Part shown: positions 46,628 to 56,066 of the stretch, in pieces | Layout: each line of letters begins with the position of its first letter | Position numbering within the stretch: the first letter of the stretch is position 1 | Assembly: GCF_036632095.1 (NCBI RefSeq) | Contig: NZ_JAPYKW010000003.1 | Span: 1 to 64,000 of the forward strand | Reading direction: 5' to 3' | Length of the DNA: 64,000 bases | Source of the DNA: Chlamydia sp. 04-14 | GTDB lineage: Bacteria; Chlamydiota; Chlamydiia; Chlamydiales; Chlamydiaceae | The notes under the pieces: generated by a model | Databases searched by the model: none | What the model was told of the DNA's origin: nothing | Seen by the model: the letters and a program-made list of their open reading frames with translations, nothing else | Made by a program: the position numbers and the translations under genes

Positions 46628-46894
46628 AATGGAAAATTTTTTAGTTTTGTTTAGTTTTATTTTACCAATAAACAAAGCGTTTTATTAAATAATAAATTCA
46701 AATAATAATTGGTTTGTTTAATAAGTTGTTTTCCTTTAGTAACAAATAGAATTAAAAAATTTTGCAAGGAAAGTAAAAAAGTTTTGATCTCTAAAATTTA
46801 GAGTTTCTAAAGAAAATAAAGGACTTGTTATCAATCGATGAATGAGAGATCACTGGATTGGAAATAGGGGCCTTTAGCTAGAGAGGAGAAGGAA

Positions 46895-47080
46895 GTGTCT
46901 GGAAACGAATGTGATGACAGTACAGGAACTTTCGATGAGGATGTGAGTGCTTATGTACTGGTGACTTGTGGGCATGCGTCTTCAGATGGCAAGATGAAAG
47001 TAGAGATGACCTATGAAGGAGATCCTGCTGTAATTAGCTATTTATTAACTAAAGCTCAAGATTCTCTAGAAGAGTCTTAG
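46895..47080 (+). CDS. Small acidic protein (CT849.1 type)
   Basis: A 61-residue acidic protein starting at GTG with AGGAG at 46884-46888, a good site. It ends 12 bases before the next gene, whose Shine-Dalgarno overlaps its stop. It has two cysteines and no membrane segment. It could be a small partner or chaperone of the following Inc-like protein, which is a guess from the pairing alone. The position matches CT849.1. Confidence 0.7.
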   Translation: MSGNECDDSTGTFDEDVSAYVLVTCGHASSDGKMKVEMTYEGDPAVISYLLTKAQDSLEES

Positions 47081-47092
47081 GAGTATTCTTGT

Positions 47093-48370
47093 ATGGGATT
47101 TGAGGCCATGCACGTTTTTAATAAGCATCTTTATCAGAAAGTCTATCAAGGATTTAGATGGGAAACTTTGTTGAGTAGATGTAGGTCTTTCTCAATAGAG
47201 TGGGTATTTCTATCCTCTATAGTTTTGATTTTCGGTGGATTAGGTTGTGCTTCTATTGTGGACACAACTTTATTTTTATTGATGATATGCTTTTCTGCTT
47301 TAGCGTTAATTGCTTCTGTATATTTCCGTTTTTGGGGATATGGTGTAGTTTCTTGTTTATTTCTATCCGTATACTACTATAAGCACATTGCTACCTGCTC
47401 TTCATTATTATGGGCTTTGGGACTATCTACAGCCTTTTTATTGTCTTGGGGAATTTTTGTTTTCGGTATATCTCTTATCGACGAAGAAAATGAGGAACAA
47501 AAACAAAAATACGATCAGCTATCGAATCAATATACTGAGATTCAAGTGTCTTATGATAAAGCGGTTCTCGATAAAGCTATGGCCTGTGAATTTTTAGAAA
47601 AACGCGCACATGCTTTAGAATCTGAGCTTCAAGAATGTCGAACTTTGCTTCAAGATTCCTGTAAAAAGCAGGAGCATATGGCTTTAGATTTGCAAATTCT
47701 TGCTGATCAGAAAAACAGTTGGTTAGAGGACTATGCTGTTTTACATAACGAATACGTTCGTCTTGTAGCTGGAGATGAAACTACTTCTGTATTTTCTTGG
47801 GTATCAGGAAAAGAAACTCTCCCTAATAGTGAAGGGAGAAGTGAGGATGCCGAACTATGGCTACGAGCTTTGCGTGAAAAAGATGAAAAAATGTCATCTT
47901 TGGAAAATGAGCTTATTGAAGAGAAATTATTAAGAAAAAGCTTAGAAAATGAATGTCATAGTCTCAAGTCTCATGTTGAAGAAATAGATCAACTACGCTC
48001 ACGGCTAGAGGAGTTTCAGAATCTTTTAAACCAGAAGGATGAAGAACTTACACAATTACATGCTCTTGTGAATCAACAAGAAGCTCTTGTTAAGACTCCT
48101 GTTGCTGATGAATCCAAATCTTATAAGGACAAGTATTTACAGCTAAAGGCGCAGTTTGCTGAAAAGTCAGAGGCGTTAGCAGAAGTTCGTAAAGAGCTTT
48201 TCTTAGTTCGTGAAGATTATCTTGCCTTACAAAAACAAGAGGAAATCACCTCAAGTTTTGCAGATATGGAAGATATTGAGATGATTCAAAACCTTCTCGC
48301 ACATATAGAAGGCTTAGAAGAAGAGATTACTTCTCTAGAAGAGTTAGTATCTCATAACCTGTCTCAGTAA
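47093..48370 (+). CDS. Inclusion membrane protein (CT850 type) with coiled-coil tail
   Basis: A 425-residue protein. Residues 34-128 hold four hydrophobic stretches in bilobed pairs (WVFLSSIVLIFGGLGCASI; LFLLMICFSALALIASVYF; and two more), followed by about 290 residues of coiled coil. This is the Inc architecture: hairpins in the inclusion membrane, tail in host cytosol. CT850, its homologue by position, is reported to bind dynein light chain DYNLT1 and recruit the centrosome. Whether this one does is unknown. Its last 44 bases overlap map on the other strand. Confidence 0.83.
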   Translation: MGFEAMHVFNKHLYQKVYQGFRWETLLSRCRSFSIEWVFLSSIVLIFGGLGCASIVDTTLFLLMICFSALALIASVYFRFWGYGVVSCLFLSVYYYKHIATCSSLLWALGLSTAFLLSWGIFVFGISLIDEENEEQKQKYDQLSNQYTEIQVSYDKAVLDKAMACEFLEKRAHALESELQECRTLLQDSCKKQEHMALDLQILADQKNSWLEDYAVLHNEYVRLVAGDETTSVFSWVSGKETLPNSEGRSEDAELWLRALREKDEKMSSLENELIEEKLLRKSLENECHSLKSHVEEIDQLRSRLEEFQNLLNQKDEELTQLHALVNQQEALVKTPVADESKSYKDKYLQLKAQFAEKSEALAEVRKELFLVREDYLALQKQEEITSSFADMEDIEMIQNLLAHIEGLEEEITSLEELVSHNLSQ

Positions 48371-49202
48371 TGAGTAGAGTGTGCTCCCATTGTGCACTGG
48401 GCTGATTATCGCAAGTTCTTGCTTCCCAATGATTTCTTGGATCGATAACTCCTTCTTTTTTCCCAACATTGATCATAGGTTCTATGGTAAATGTCATTCC
48501 AGGAGCTAAGGGTATATTACTACGGTTTCTATAATGAGGCACATAAGGGTTTTCATGGAATTTGATTCCCACACCATGACCTACAAACTGATCTACCACA
48601 GAAAACCCATAAGTATCAGCACAAGCTTCTATAGCTTCGCCAATTTCATATAAGGGTAGATTAGGTTTTAATACAGCGATAGCTGCGTTGAGACAATCTA
48701 AAGATGCCTGACAGATGCGTTTCTTGATGTCTGAGACATCACCGATCATGACCATACGACTACAATCACCATAGTATCCATCGACAATGCAAGAAACGTC
48801 GATATTCATAATATCGCCGTTCCTTAGAGGAATATCATTTGGAATTCCATGACAGATTACCTCATTAAGTGAAGTACAAATTGTTTTTGGAAAAGGTGGA
48901 GACCCGTAATTTAAAGGAGCTGGAATTGCATCATATTCTTTATGTAGTTGACGCGAGAGTTGGTCCAGTTCTTCTGTGGTTACACCTTCTTTAGATGCTT
49001 CACAGAGTGCATCAAGGATGCGAGCGGTAATTTGACAGGCATGACGAATTTTTTCAATTTGCTCAGGAGTCTTTAAAATAATGTCATACTGTGACGCGTA
49101 GTATTGTTTTTGTTGTTCCCAAGATACTTGAGGGGCCTGGGGATAGTGGCAATGTTTCCACTTGCGTTTGCTTCCACACCAACAGGGATCGTTTCTTTTC
49201 AT
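48327..49202 (-). CDS. map: Methionine aminopeptidase with SEC-C zinc finger
   Basis: Removes N-terminal Met. The 291 residues begin with a SEC-C type metal-binding motif (NDPCWCGSKRKWKHCH, residues 4-19), then the M24 pita-bread domain with the metal ligands in NIDVSCIVDGYYGDCSR, GHGVGIKFHE, FTIEPM and QWEHTLLITE. It matches the type Ic group found in actinobacteria and chlamydiae. It corresponds to CT851. Its end overlaps the CT850-type gene by 44 bases. Confidence 0.95.
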   Translation of the reverse strand: MKRNDPCWCGSKRKWKHCHYPQAPQVSWEQQKQYYASQYDIILKTPEQIEKIRHACQITARILDALCEASKEGVTTEELDQLSRQLHKEYDAIPAPLNYGSPPFPKTICTSLNEVICHGIPNDIPLRNGDIMNIDVSCIVDGYYGDCSRMVMIGDVSDIKKRICQASLDCLNAAIAVLKPNLPLYEIGEAIEACADTYGFSVVDQFVGHGVGIKFHENPYVPHYRNRSNIPLAPGMTFTIEPMINVGKKEGVIDPRNHWEARTCDNQPSAQWEHTLLITETGYEILTLLEK

Positions 49203-49211
49203 CTAATTACA

Positions 49212-49823
49212 CTACTTAATATAAAAACCTATGTTAAATGCTATTGAAATACCTTTGAGCATCAGGTTTGCAGACATTAATAATAAGGCAATACTGAACA
49301 ATCTTTCTAAAGCAACTAAACCAGAAGATCCGAGAATACGATTGAAAAAACTCGAGCTTAACAAGGTGAATACAGATAATACCCAAGCGATGATCATAGC
49401 ACCAAGGATGAGTTCTTTAGAAAACAGATCTTCTTCCATATAGCTAAGCAATGAGGTAATAACCGCGGGTCCGGTGATTACAGGGAAGGCTAGAGGAAAG
49501 AAGATAGGCTCCGATTGAGGTTCAGATGAATCGGATTCTATAGGTGGAGGGACCAGCATCATTTTCAGTGACACTGAAAACAATAAAACACCGCCGATAA
49601 ATTGAAATGCGTAAAGGGAGATATCAAGAAATTGAAAGAATTTCCTTCCAAAGGTGACAAAAAGTAATAAGGTAACAAGAGCAAAAATACATTCTCTAAG
49701 AATGATTCGTTGTTGCCTTTTTGCCGAATAGTGCTTCAATAAAGACACAAAAACAGGAACAGATCCTGGGGCATCAAAGAGCACGTAAAATAGTAAGCTA
49801 AGATTAATCAGAGTTAATAGCAT
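49212..49823 (-). CDS. MarC family integral membrane protein (copy A)
   Basis: A 203-residue protein with six hydrophobic segments in two repeats of three (LINLSLLFYVLFDAPGSVPVF begins the first; PLAFPVITGPAVITSLLSY the second), the MarC/YhgN pattern. The function of MarC proteins is not established; the old multiple-drug-resistance link was withdrawn. It lies 9 bases upstream of map and 12 after copy B. It corresponds to CT852 (yhgN). Confidence 0.85.
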   Translation of the reverse strand: MLLTLINLSLLFYVLFDAPGSVPVFVSLLKHYSAKRQQRIILRECIFALVTLLLFVTFGRKFFQFLDISLYAFQFIGGVLLFSVSLKMMLVPPPIESDSSEPQSEPIFFPLAFPVITGPAVITSLLSYMEEDLFSKELILGAMIIAWVLSVFTLLSSSFFNRILGSSGLVALERLFSIALLLMSANLMLKGISIAFNIGFYIK

Positions 49824-49835
49824 AAAACGTCTCTT

Positions 49836-50444
49836 TTATAAGAAGGCTAACTGTAATCCAGACATAAGTAGCTGTGTACCTACAATTGTCGCGAAAAGAC
49901 CGAGCACCGTTTGTGTAGCAAGAAGTACTTTAGCTTTTTCTTTTCCTCCGCCGACAAAAACTTGTAGGATTATCGTTGCTAAAGAAATGAGGGTCCAAGA
50001 AAGAATGAGAATAAGAGAAACAGAAGCGAAGCTGTAGCGTTTACCTATTAAAATACAGCAAGCTGCTAGCCAAGAGGGCCCGATCATAAGAGGTAAAGCT
50101 ATGGGTGTTACCAAAGATAAAGCAGAGGGGGATGTAAAACCTTTCCAACTATTTTCTCTACTTAAATTTAAAATAGCCCGCATTCCCGTCAAAGTGACGG
50201 CAATACCTCCAACAACCTGTATTGCGCATAGAGGAGTTTTTAATACATATAGAGTGCCTAAAGCTGCTTCATAAAGAGCAAACATGCTAAAGAGGGCAAA
50301 TACACTTTCTCTCGCTAATAGCGACAAGCGCTCTCTTCTGGAATAACGAGCAAGTACATGATTTAATACTAAAACATTAGTTAGAGCATCAGCAGCTAAC
50401 AGTAATATGCAAGCTTGGGGCAGTAGAAAATAAATAGTATCCAT
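49836..50444 (-). CDS. MarC-like integral membrane protein (copy B)
   Basis: A 202-residue six-segment membrane protein, paralogous to the next gene by layout: LPQACILLLAADALTNVLVLN aligns with the first segment of copy A, and SLVTPIALPLMIGPSWLAACC with the second-repeat signature. It is more diverged from typical MarC than copy A. It leads a run of three minus-strand genes (copy B, copy A, map). It corresponds to CT853. Confidence 0.78.
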   Translation of the reverse strand: MDTIYFLLPQACILLLAADALTNVLVLNHVLARYSRRERLSLLARESVFALFSMFALYEAALGTLYVLKTPLCAIQVVGGIAVTLTGMRAILNLSRENSWKGFTSPSALSLVTPIALPLMIGPSWLAACCILIGKRYSFASVSLILILSWTLISLATIILQVFVGGGKEKAKVLLATQTVLGLFATIVGTQLLMSGLQLAFL

Positions 50445-50542
50445 GGGAAGAATTTTTATATGCTCAGGCTATTATTTTTCAAGGTAATCAACTAAAGTGT
50501 GGAGAAACATGGACATTACGATACGGGTAGTTAAATTATCTT

Positions 50543-51193
50543 ATGATAGATGAATCAATAGCAGAGAGCATAAAGCTTTATACTAAACCCTTCTCCTCCA
50601 TTCTTTTGTTTGGTCCTCCAGGAGCTGGTAAAGATTTGTTAGGAAACTTCATAGCCCATGGGGATAGCCAGGTATATGTTTCCCTTGGGGATATTTTCCG
50701 TTGTTATCCTATAGGGTCTCCTATTCGACAGCTTTTTCATAAATACGCAGTTTCTGGATCCTTGATTCCTGATGAAGATGTTGTTGCTGTATGGAATTAT
50801 TATGTTCAAGGATTGGTTGCTACTGGACAATTTCTACCAGATCGTCAAGATCTGCTTATTAGCGGTCTTCCAAGAACAGTAGGACAGGCGAAGCTTTTAG
50901 ATTCCTATATCACAGTACGTCATGTAATTATTTTAGAGGTGCATGAAGAGGCTAAGTTGCTTGAGCGTACGCAACAATCTCTTTATAGTAAGGGTAGAAT
51001 TAATGAGGTTGGTATTGAAGTATTGCAAAAGCGCTTGCAATCATATCAAAAAGATATAGATGCCATCATTCAACACTATCCTATTCATAAGATTTCTCGT
51101 ATTAGTGCTGACCAGAAACCGATGGAAGTACTTCGAGATGTGTTGTCTCGCCTTGCCCATGTATTTTCTCATCCTGGCAAACCTGTGAATTAG
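50543..51193 (+). CDS. Adenylate-kinase-like nucleotide kinase, atypical
   Basis: A 216-residue P-loop protein. The Walker A is GPPGAGKD at 24-31, followed by LLG, where true Adk has GKGTQ. The NMP-binding part (VSLGDIFRCYP) and DLLISGLPRTVGQAKLLD match the Adk landmarks GD(L/I)xR and GFPRT. The lid is very short and has no zinc cysteines. The usual chlamydial Adk (CT128 type) is elsewhere in other genomes, so this is probably a second, divergent NMP-kinase-like protein with unknown substrate. Its last 92 bases overlap the convergent transporter gene. Confidence 0.7.
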   Translation: MIDESIAESIKLYTKPFSSILLFGPPGAGKDLLGNFIAHGDSQVYVSLGDIFRCYPIGSPIRQLFHKYAVSGSLIPDEDVVAVWNYYVQGLVATGQFLPDRQDLLISGLPRTVGQAKLLDSYITVRHVIILEVHEEAKLLERTQQSLYSKGRINEVGIEVLQKRLQSYQKDIDAIIQHYPIHKISRISADQKPMEVLRDVLSRLAHVFSHPGKPVN

Positions 51194-52934
51194 ACGGGTA
51201 TATCTGATCCAAAGAAAAATTGCTGATTTTATCTGCAAAGTTCGGATAACGATGTACTATAGCTTGTAATAAGGTATTCCCCAGTTCTTGACTTAAGGGT
51301 TCTTGGGATTTTGCAAGTAGAGGAAGTGTAGCTTGCCATTGGAGAACTTCATCTTTAACAATTTTAGGTGTATCGGGTGTTGCCTTAAGATAAGCTTGAA
51401 AAGCTTTTTTAGGATATTTTTTACAATAGTCAATACTTTGTTGAAGAGCTATTTGTATAGCCTCAACAACTTCAGGAGATGTAGCTTTTGTGTCTTTTTT
51501 ACCACATAAGAGAAGTTGAGGACCAGTAGGAAGACCATAAGAATCAGAGAGGAAATAGCCTACAGGCATTCCTAAAGTATCTAGTTTAACACCCTCAATA
51601 TTATAAAAAGCTCCGTAGAGGAAATCGATTTTTTTCAGTAGCATTGGTGAGATTAAATCAGAGCTCACATTTCTTACGTCTGAGGGAACGACTCCGTGTA
51701 GACGTAACGTTTCTAATAGACAGGAAAGATCTCTCGAGTTGTTTAGACAAAAACCCAATACTTTATTGTTCAAGTCTTCAAATTTTGAAATATTGTCTTC
51801 TTTTCTGTAGATAAATCCTTGTAGGGTGGAACCGATTAGAGATCCTACTATTTGTACAGGAGCCCCCTGAAGAGAAGTTTTTATTACTCCAAGGGCGTGA
51901 TAAAGGGTCAAGTCTACTTGTTCAAATAGAACATGAGGAATAACAGCGCCGGTATCGGTACTTTTTTGAATATGTAAATCTATGCCTTGATTGCGGAAAA
52001 ATCCTTTAGAAACTCCTACATATAGAGGAATGTGGTTGGGATTAGGAGTCCAATCTAAAAGTATGGTTACAGGAGTGAGGTTGCTTGGATTTGTTTGTTT
52101 AGCCTTGACTTTCCACATAGGTAGGATAAGCAAAGGAATAAGTAGAAAGGCGAATTTTTTACTCGGCAATCTAAATCTCTTTGTTGTTTTCTCTATGCGA
52201 AATAGAGCAAAGGTAAGCTTTTCGCTTAGTAAAATTGATTGAAATAGGATAAAGGTTACCGTTGTTAAGGCAAATAATCCTGAAAAGGTCATTTCCATAT
52301 CGTAGTTTCTTCGACTTTCGAGAATGAGAATACCCAGACCAGACTGAGAAGCCACCCATTCTCCAGCAATAGCAGCGAATCCTGCAGATCCCATGGCAAT
52401 TTTTAATCCAGAAAATATATGGGGAAGAGCATAGGGAAGACGGAGTTTAATGAAGATTTGTCGTTTCGTGGCTTGATGTAAAATAAATTGCTCTAAGAGT
52501 TCTTCAGGAGTAGATGTGATTCCTTGATAGATCGTTATCGTTAATGGGAAAAAGACCGTAAGTGCTGTGGGGACAATAACAGCATTTAATCCCCAGCCAA
52601 ACCATAGCACAATTAACGGTGCTAGGGTGAACATGGGAGTACATTGTACTAGTATGAAAAATGGATTTAAGAGATCTTTTGCTGGCTTATAGGTCAACAT
52701 AAGGATTACTAATCCTATCGACAATAATAGAGCTAAAAAGAATCCCCCTAAAATACCTCGCAAAGTATACCAGGAAGAAGAAAGAATAAGATTCATAGAA
52801 TCTGAAAAATTCGCTGCTATTTTTGATGGAGGTGGGCAGAGAAAAGAAAAGGATGCGTTATTTTTAGCAAAAAATTCCCAAAACAAAATTAAAAGTGAAA
52901 TAGTTAGAAAGTAACATAAAAACTTTTTTTTCAT
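51102..52934 (-). CDS. ABC permease fused to THI5/NMT1-type binding domain
   Basis: A 610-residue two-part protein. Residues about 1-250 form an ABC permease with about six hydrophobic segments and a cytoplasmic EAA-type loop (near 145-185, ending LPHIFSGLKIAMG). A seventh segment (260-275) tethers a binding-protein domain (about 288-590) starting ILLDWTPNPNHIPLYVG, the signature of THI5/NMT1-type receptors for pyrimidine thiamine precursors. The ligand is inferred. No ATPase gene lies nearby. It corresponds to CT854 (yzeB). The last 30 codons overlap the adenylate-kinase-like gene. Confidence 0.85.
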   Translation of the reverse strand: MKKKFLCYFLTISLLILFWEFFAKNNASFSFLCPPPSKIAANFSDSMNLILSSSWYTLRGILGGFFLALLLSIGLVILMLTYKPAKDLLNPFFILVQCTPMFTLAPLIVLWFGWGLNAVIVPTALTVFFPLTITIYQGITSTPEELLEQFILHQATKRQIFIKLRLPYALPHIFSGLKIAMGSAGFAAIAGEWVASQSGLGILILESRRNYDMEMTFSGLFALTTVTFILFQSILLSEKLTFALFRIEKTTKRFRLPSKKFAFLLIPLLILPMWKVKAKQTNPSNLTPVTILLDWTPNPNHIPLYVGVSKGFFRNQGIDLHIQKSTDTGAVIPHVLFEQVDLTLYHALGVIKTSLQGAPVQIVGSLIGSTLQGFIYRKEDNISKFEDLNNKVLGFCLNNSRDLSCLLETLRLHGVVPSDVRNVSSDLISPMLLKKIDFLYGAFYNIEGVKLDTLGMPVGYFLSDSYGLPTGPQLLLCGKKDTKATSPEVVEAIQIALQQSIDYCKKYPKKAFQAYLKATPDTPKIVKDEVLQWQATLPLLAKSQEPLSQELGNTLLQAIVHRYPNFADKISNFSLDQIYPSNSQVCQDEKIHGQGETTHLEVLPSVSGQH

Positions 52935-52986
52935 TTTGTTAGTGTAGAAGAAGAAATAATAAAGAAATCATAAGGGAATAGAGTAT

Positions 52987-54369
52987 ATGCGGCAAGAAAA
53001 TGATAGTTTAGGAATTGTAGAAGTCCCTGAAGATAAATTATATGGTGCGCAAACTGCGCGTTCTCAGAAATATTTTTCCTGGGCTCCTGAGGTTATGCCT
53101 CAAGAAGTTATCCGTGCTTTAGTTTGGATTAAAAAGTGTGCTGCTAAGGCGAACCGTGATTTAGGATTTTTAGATTCAAAATATTGTGACATGATTGTTT
53201 CTGCTGCTGACGAGATTCTCGAAGGCAAGTTTGACGAGCACTTTCCTTTAAAGGTATGGCAAACGGGCAGCGGAACACAATCCAATATGAACGTAAATGA
53301 GGTTATTGCTAATTTAGCTATTCAACGTCATGGAGGCGTTATAGGTAGTAAAACACCGATACATCCTAATGATCATGTAAATAAATCCCAATCTTCTAAT
53401 GATGTTTTCCCCACAGCTATGCATATTGCTGCGGTGATTAGCCTTAAGAAAAAGTTGATTCCCGCAATGGATCATTTGCAAAGGGCATTAGATGCTAAGG
53501 TTGCTGAATTTCGCGATTGTGTGAAGATAGGCAGAACACATTTAATGGATGCTGTTCCCATGACATTAGGACAGGAGTTTTCTGGCTATAGTAATCAGAT
53601 ACGTCAATCTTTAGAGAGGGTTGCGTTCTCTCTTACACATATGTATGAGTTGGCTATAGGAGGAACTGCAGTAGGTACGGGGTTGAATGTTCCTGATGGA
53701 TTCATAGAGAAAGTTATCCACTATTTGCGTCAGGAAACAGGAGAGCCTTTCATTGTTGCATCGAATTATTTTTCAGCATTATCCAATCACGATACGTTAG
53801 TAAATGCTCATGGTGTTTTAGCTACTTTAGCTTGTGCCTTAACGAAGATAGCTACGGATCTGAGTTTTCTGGGATCAGGTCCTCGATGTGGTTTAGGAGA
53901 ATTACTATTTCCTGAGAATGAACCGGGATCTTCAATAATGCCTGGTAAAATCAATCCCACACAATGCGAAGCTTTGCAAATGGTTTGTGCTCAGGTTATA
54001 GGAAATAATCAAGCAGTAATCATTGGTGGAAGTCGAGGAAATTTTGAACTCAATGTCATGAAACCATTGATAATTTATAATTTCTTACAATCTGTGGATA
54101 TTCTTTCGGGAGCCATGCAAGCTTTTGCTGATTACTTTGTTTCAGGCTTACGTGTGAACAAATATCGTCTCAAAGAATATTTAGATAATTCTTTAATGCT
54201 TGTTACAGCTTTAACCCCAGTTTTAGGGTATGATAAGTGTTCTAAAATGGCTTTAAAGGCTTTTCATGACAATATAAGCTTAAAGGAAGCGTGTATACAG
54301 ATGGGATACCTATCTGCAGAAGAGTTCGATCGTCTTGTTGTTCCCGAGTCTATGGTAGGGAAACATTAA
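52987..54369 (+). CDS. fumC: Fumarate hydratase class II
   Basis: FumC interconverts fumarate and malate. The 460 residues have the class II signatures: TGSGTQSNMNVNEV near 92-105, GRTHLMDAVPMTLGQEFSGY and GSSIMPGKINPTQCE. The length is normal. It is divergent from the ABC fusion gene and ends convergent with the SulP gene, overlapping by 4 bases. It is part of the partial TCA cycle together with sucCD. It corresponds to CT855. Confidence 0.97.
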   Translation: MRQENDSLGIVEVPEDKLYGAQTARSQKYFSWAPEVMPQEVIRALVWIKKCAAKANRDLGFLDSKYCDMIVSAADEILEGKFDEHFPLKVWQTGSGTQSNMNVNEVIANLAIQRHGGVIGSKTPIHPNDHVNKSQSSNDVFPTAMHIAAVISLKKKLIPAMDHLQRALDAKVAEFRDCVKIGRTHLMDAVPMTLGQEFSGYSNQIRQSLERVAFSLTHMYELAIGGTAVGTGLNVPDGFIEKVIHYLRQETGEPFIVASNYFSALSNHDTLVNAHGVLATLACALTKIATDLSFLGSGPRCGLGELLFPENEPGSSIMPGKINPTQCEALQMVCAQVIGNNQAVIIGGSRGNFELNVMKPLIIYNFLQSVDILSGAMQAFADYFVSGLRVNKYRLKEYLDNSLMLVTALTPVLGYDKCSKMALKAFHDNISLKEACIQMGYLSAEEFDRLVVPESMVGKH

Positions 54370-56066
54370 TGAGAGGATTTACTCTCTAAATTGATCAAAG
54401 CTTGAGCAAATAAGAGAGCACTCTTCGTATTTGAAAAGATATGATCAACACCGATAAGCTCATCTAAATGATAGCGTTTAAGATCGCTTAGCGGTGTTTT
54501 TTTTACCCCTGCCAAAAGTAAAAGTGTTCCTTGACGATCACATTCTAGGAAGAACTCTTCTAGAGCATGCATAGCGGATGCATCGATTGTAGGTACACGA
54601 CTCATACATAATATGAAAATCTTTGGAGGCTTTTCTATTTCATTGAGAAGATTTTTCAATCTATCAGCGATTCCAAAGAAGAAAGGACCATTGATCTCAT
54701 AAATTTCGGTATGTGCAGGAACTTCAGATTTCGAAAATAGGTCATCATCTTTCGCCTGCTTATTCTCATCAAAATATCTTGCTGTAGATATCACGTCAGA
54801 AAGATCACTCATCTGTTTCATGAATAGAAATGCAGCTAACATCATACCCACTTGCACAGCAGAGGTGATTGTTGTCATAACTGTAAGAATAAAGACAGTT
54901 AAGAGGACAACAACATCTTTCTTAGGAGCAGTGAATAAATGAATAAAGTGATGGATTTCACTCATATTCCAAGCAATAAGAATAAGAACAGCAGCCAAGC
55001 AGGTAAGGGGGATTTTTACTGTTAGTGGTGCTAAAGCTAAAAGAATAACGCAGATAAAGGCGGAATGAATTAGCCCCGCTACAGGTGTTGTAGCTCCAGA
55101 TTTAATACTTGCGGCAGTTCTTGATAAAGAACCTGTTACAGGCATTCCGGCAAAAAATGATGTGCCGATATTTGCGATACCTTGGGCAACAAGTTGGCAA
55201 TTGGATTGATGTCTCCATCCTGTCATACCATCGGCAACTACAGCTGAAAGTAGAGTTTCAATACCGGAAAGAACAGCAATAGTTAATGCATCCGGCATAA
55301 GCTGTAAAATTTTTGTCAGGCTAAGATGCGGAAACGAAGGCAACGGTATTGATTGCGGAAGAGCTCCGTAACGGCTGCCAATCGTAGGGATATCGATTTT
55401 TAGCAACCATACTAATGTTGAAGCTACGATAATAGCAATCATTACCCCTGGGTATCGTGGCTTATAATTACGGAAATAAATCATGATTAGTAGGGTAAAT
55501 AACCCTACGGCAAAAGCTTTACTATCCCATGTCCAAAGATAATCCCAATAAGCTATCCATTTAGCAATAAAATCTGTAGGAACGCTATCTCCCATTTGTA
55601 GACCTAAAAAGTCTCTAATTTGAGAGGAAAAAATGATAACAGCTAAACCTGTCGTTAGTCCTGTAACCACCGGATACGGCATATATTTAATGAAAGTGCC
55701 AAGCCCGGTAAGTCCAAAGGCTACCAGGAATACCCCTCCCATTAGGGTGATTGTGAATAACCCCTCGACCCCGTATTTTGCTGAAATACAGTAAAGTATA
55801 GAGATGAAAGCACTTGTTGGTCCTGATATAAGAACACGACTACCGCCTAAAGCAGAGGCTATAAAGCCTCCAACGATCGAGGCTAATAAACCTTGAATAG
55901 GGGATACGCCAACACCGATCGCAATAGCAATAGCAAAGGGAAATGCTAGAACGCCTACGGTAAGTCCGGCTAAGAAATCTTTTTTAAATGTATTAAAGGT
56001 GTAACCTTCCTTAATACAAGTGTAAAGCTTGGGAACAAGGTGTTTAAACGATAAGGCGACTTTCAC
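54366..56066 (-). CDS. SulP family anion transporter with STAS domain
   Basis: A 566-residue SLC26/SulP protein with ten or more membrane segments and a C-terminal STAS domain (about 445-555; TEIYEINGPFFFGIADRL and VPTIDASAMHALEEF). The N-terminal FAIAIAIGVGVSPIQGLLASIVGG is typical of the family. Substrates in the family include sulfate, bicarbonate, C4-dicarboxylates and fumarate; the neighbouring fumC makes a dicarboxylate plausible but unproven. It starts at GTG (56066). It corresponds to CT856 (ychM). Confidence 0.88.
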   Translation of the reverse strand: MKVALSFKHLVPKLYTCIKEGYTFNTFKKDFLAGLTVGVLAFPFAIAIAIGVGVSPIQGLLASIVGGFIASALGGSRVLISGPTSAFISILYCISAKYGVEGLFTITLMGGVFLVAFGLTGLGTFIKYMPYPVVTGLTTGLAVIIFSSQIRDFLGLQMGDSVPTDFIAKWIAYWDYLWTWDSKAFAVGLFTLLIMIYFRNYKPRYPGVMIAIIVASTLVWLLKIDIPTIGSRYGALPQSIPLPSFPHLSLTKILQLMPDALTIAVLSGIETLLSAVVADGMTGWRHQSNCQLVAQGIANIGTSFFAGMPVTGSLSRTAASIKSGATTPVAGLIHSAFICVILLALAPLTVKIPLTCLAAVLILIAWNMSEIHHFIHLFTAPKKDVVVLLTVFILTVMTTITSAVQVGMMLAAFLFMKQMSDLSDVISTARYFDENKQAKDDDLFSKSEVPAHTEIYEINGPFFFGIADRLKNLLNEIEKPPKIFILCMSRVPTIDASAMHALEEFFLECDRQGTLLLLAGVKKTPLSDLKRYHLDELIGVDHIFSNTKSALLFAQALINLESKSSH

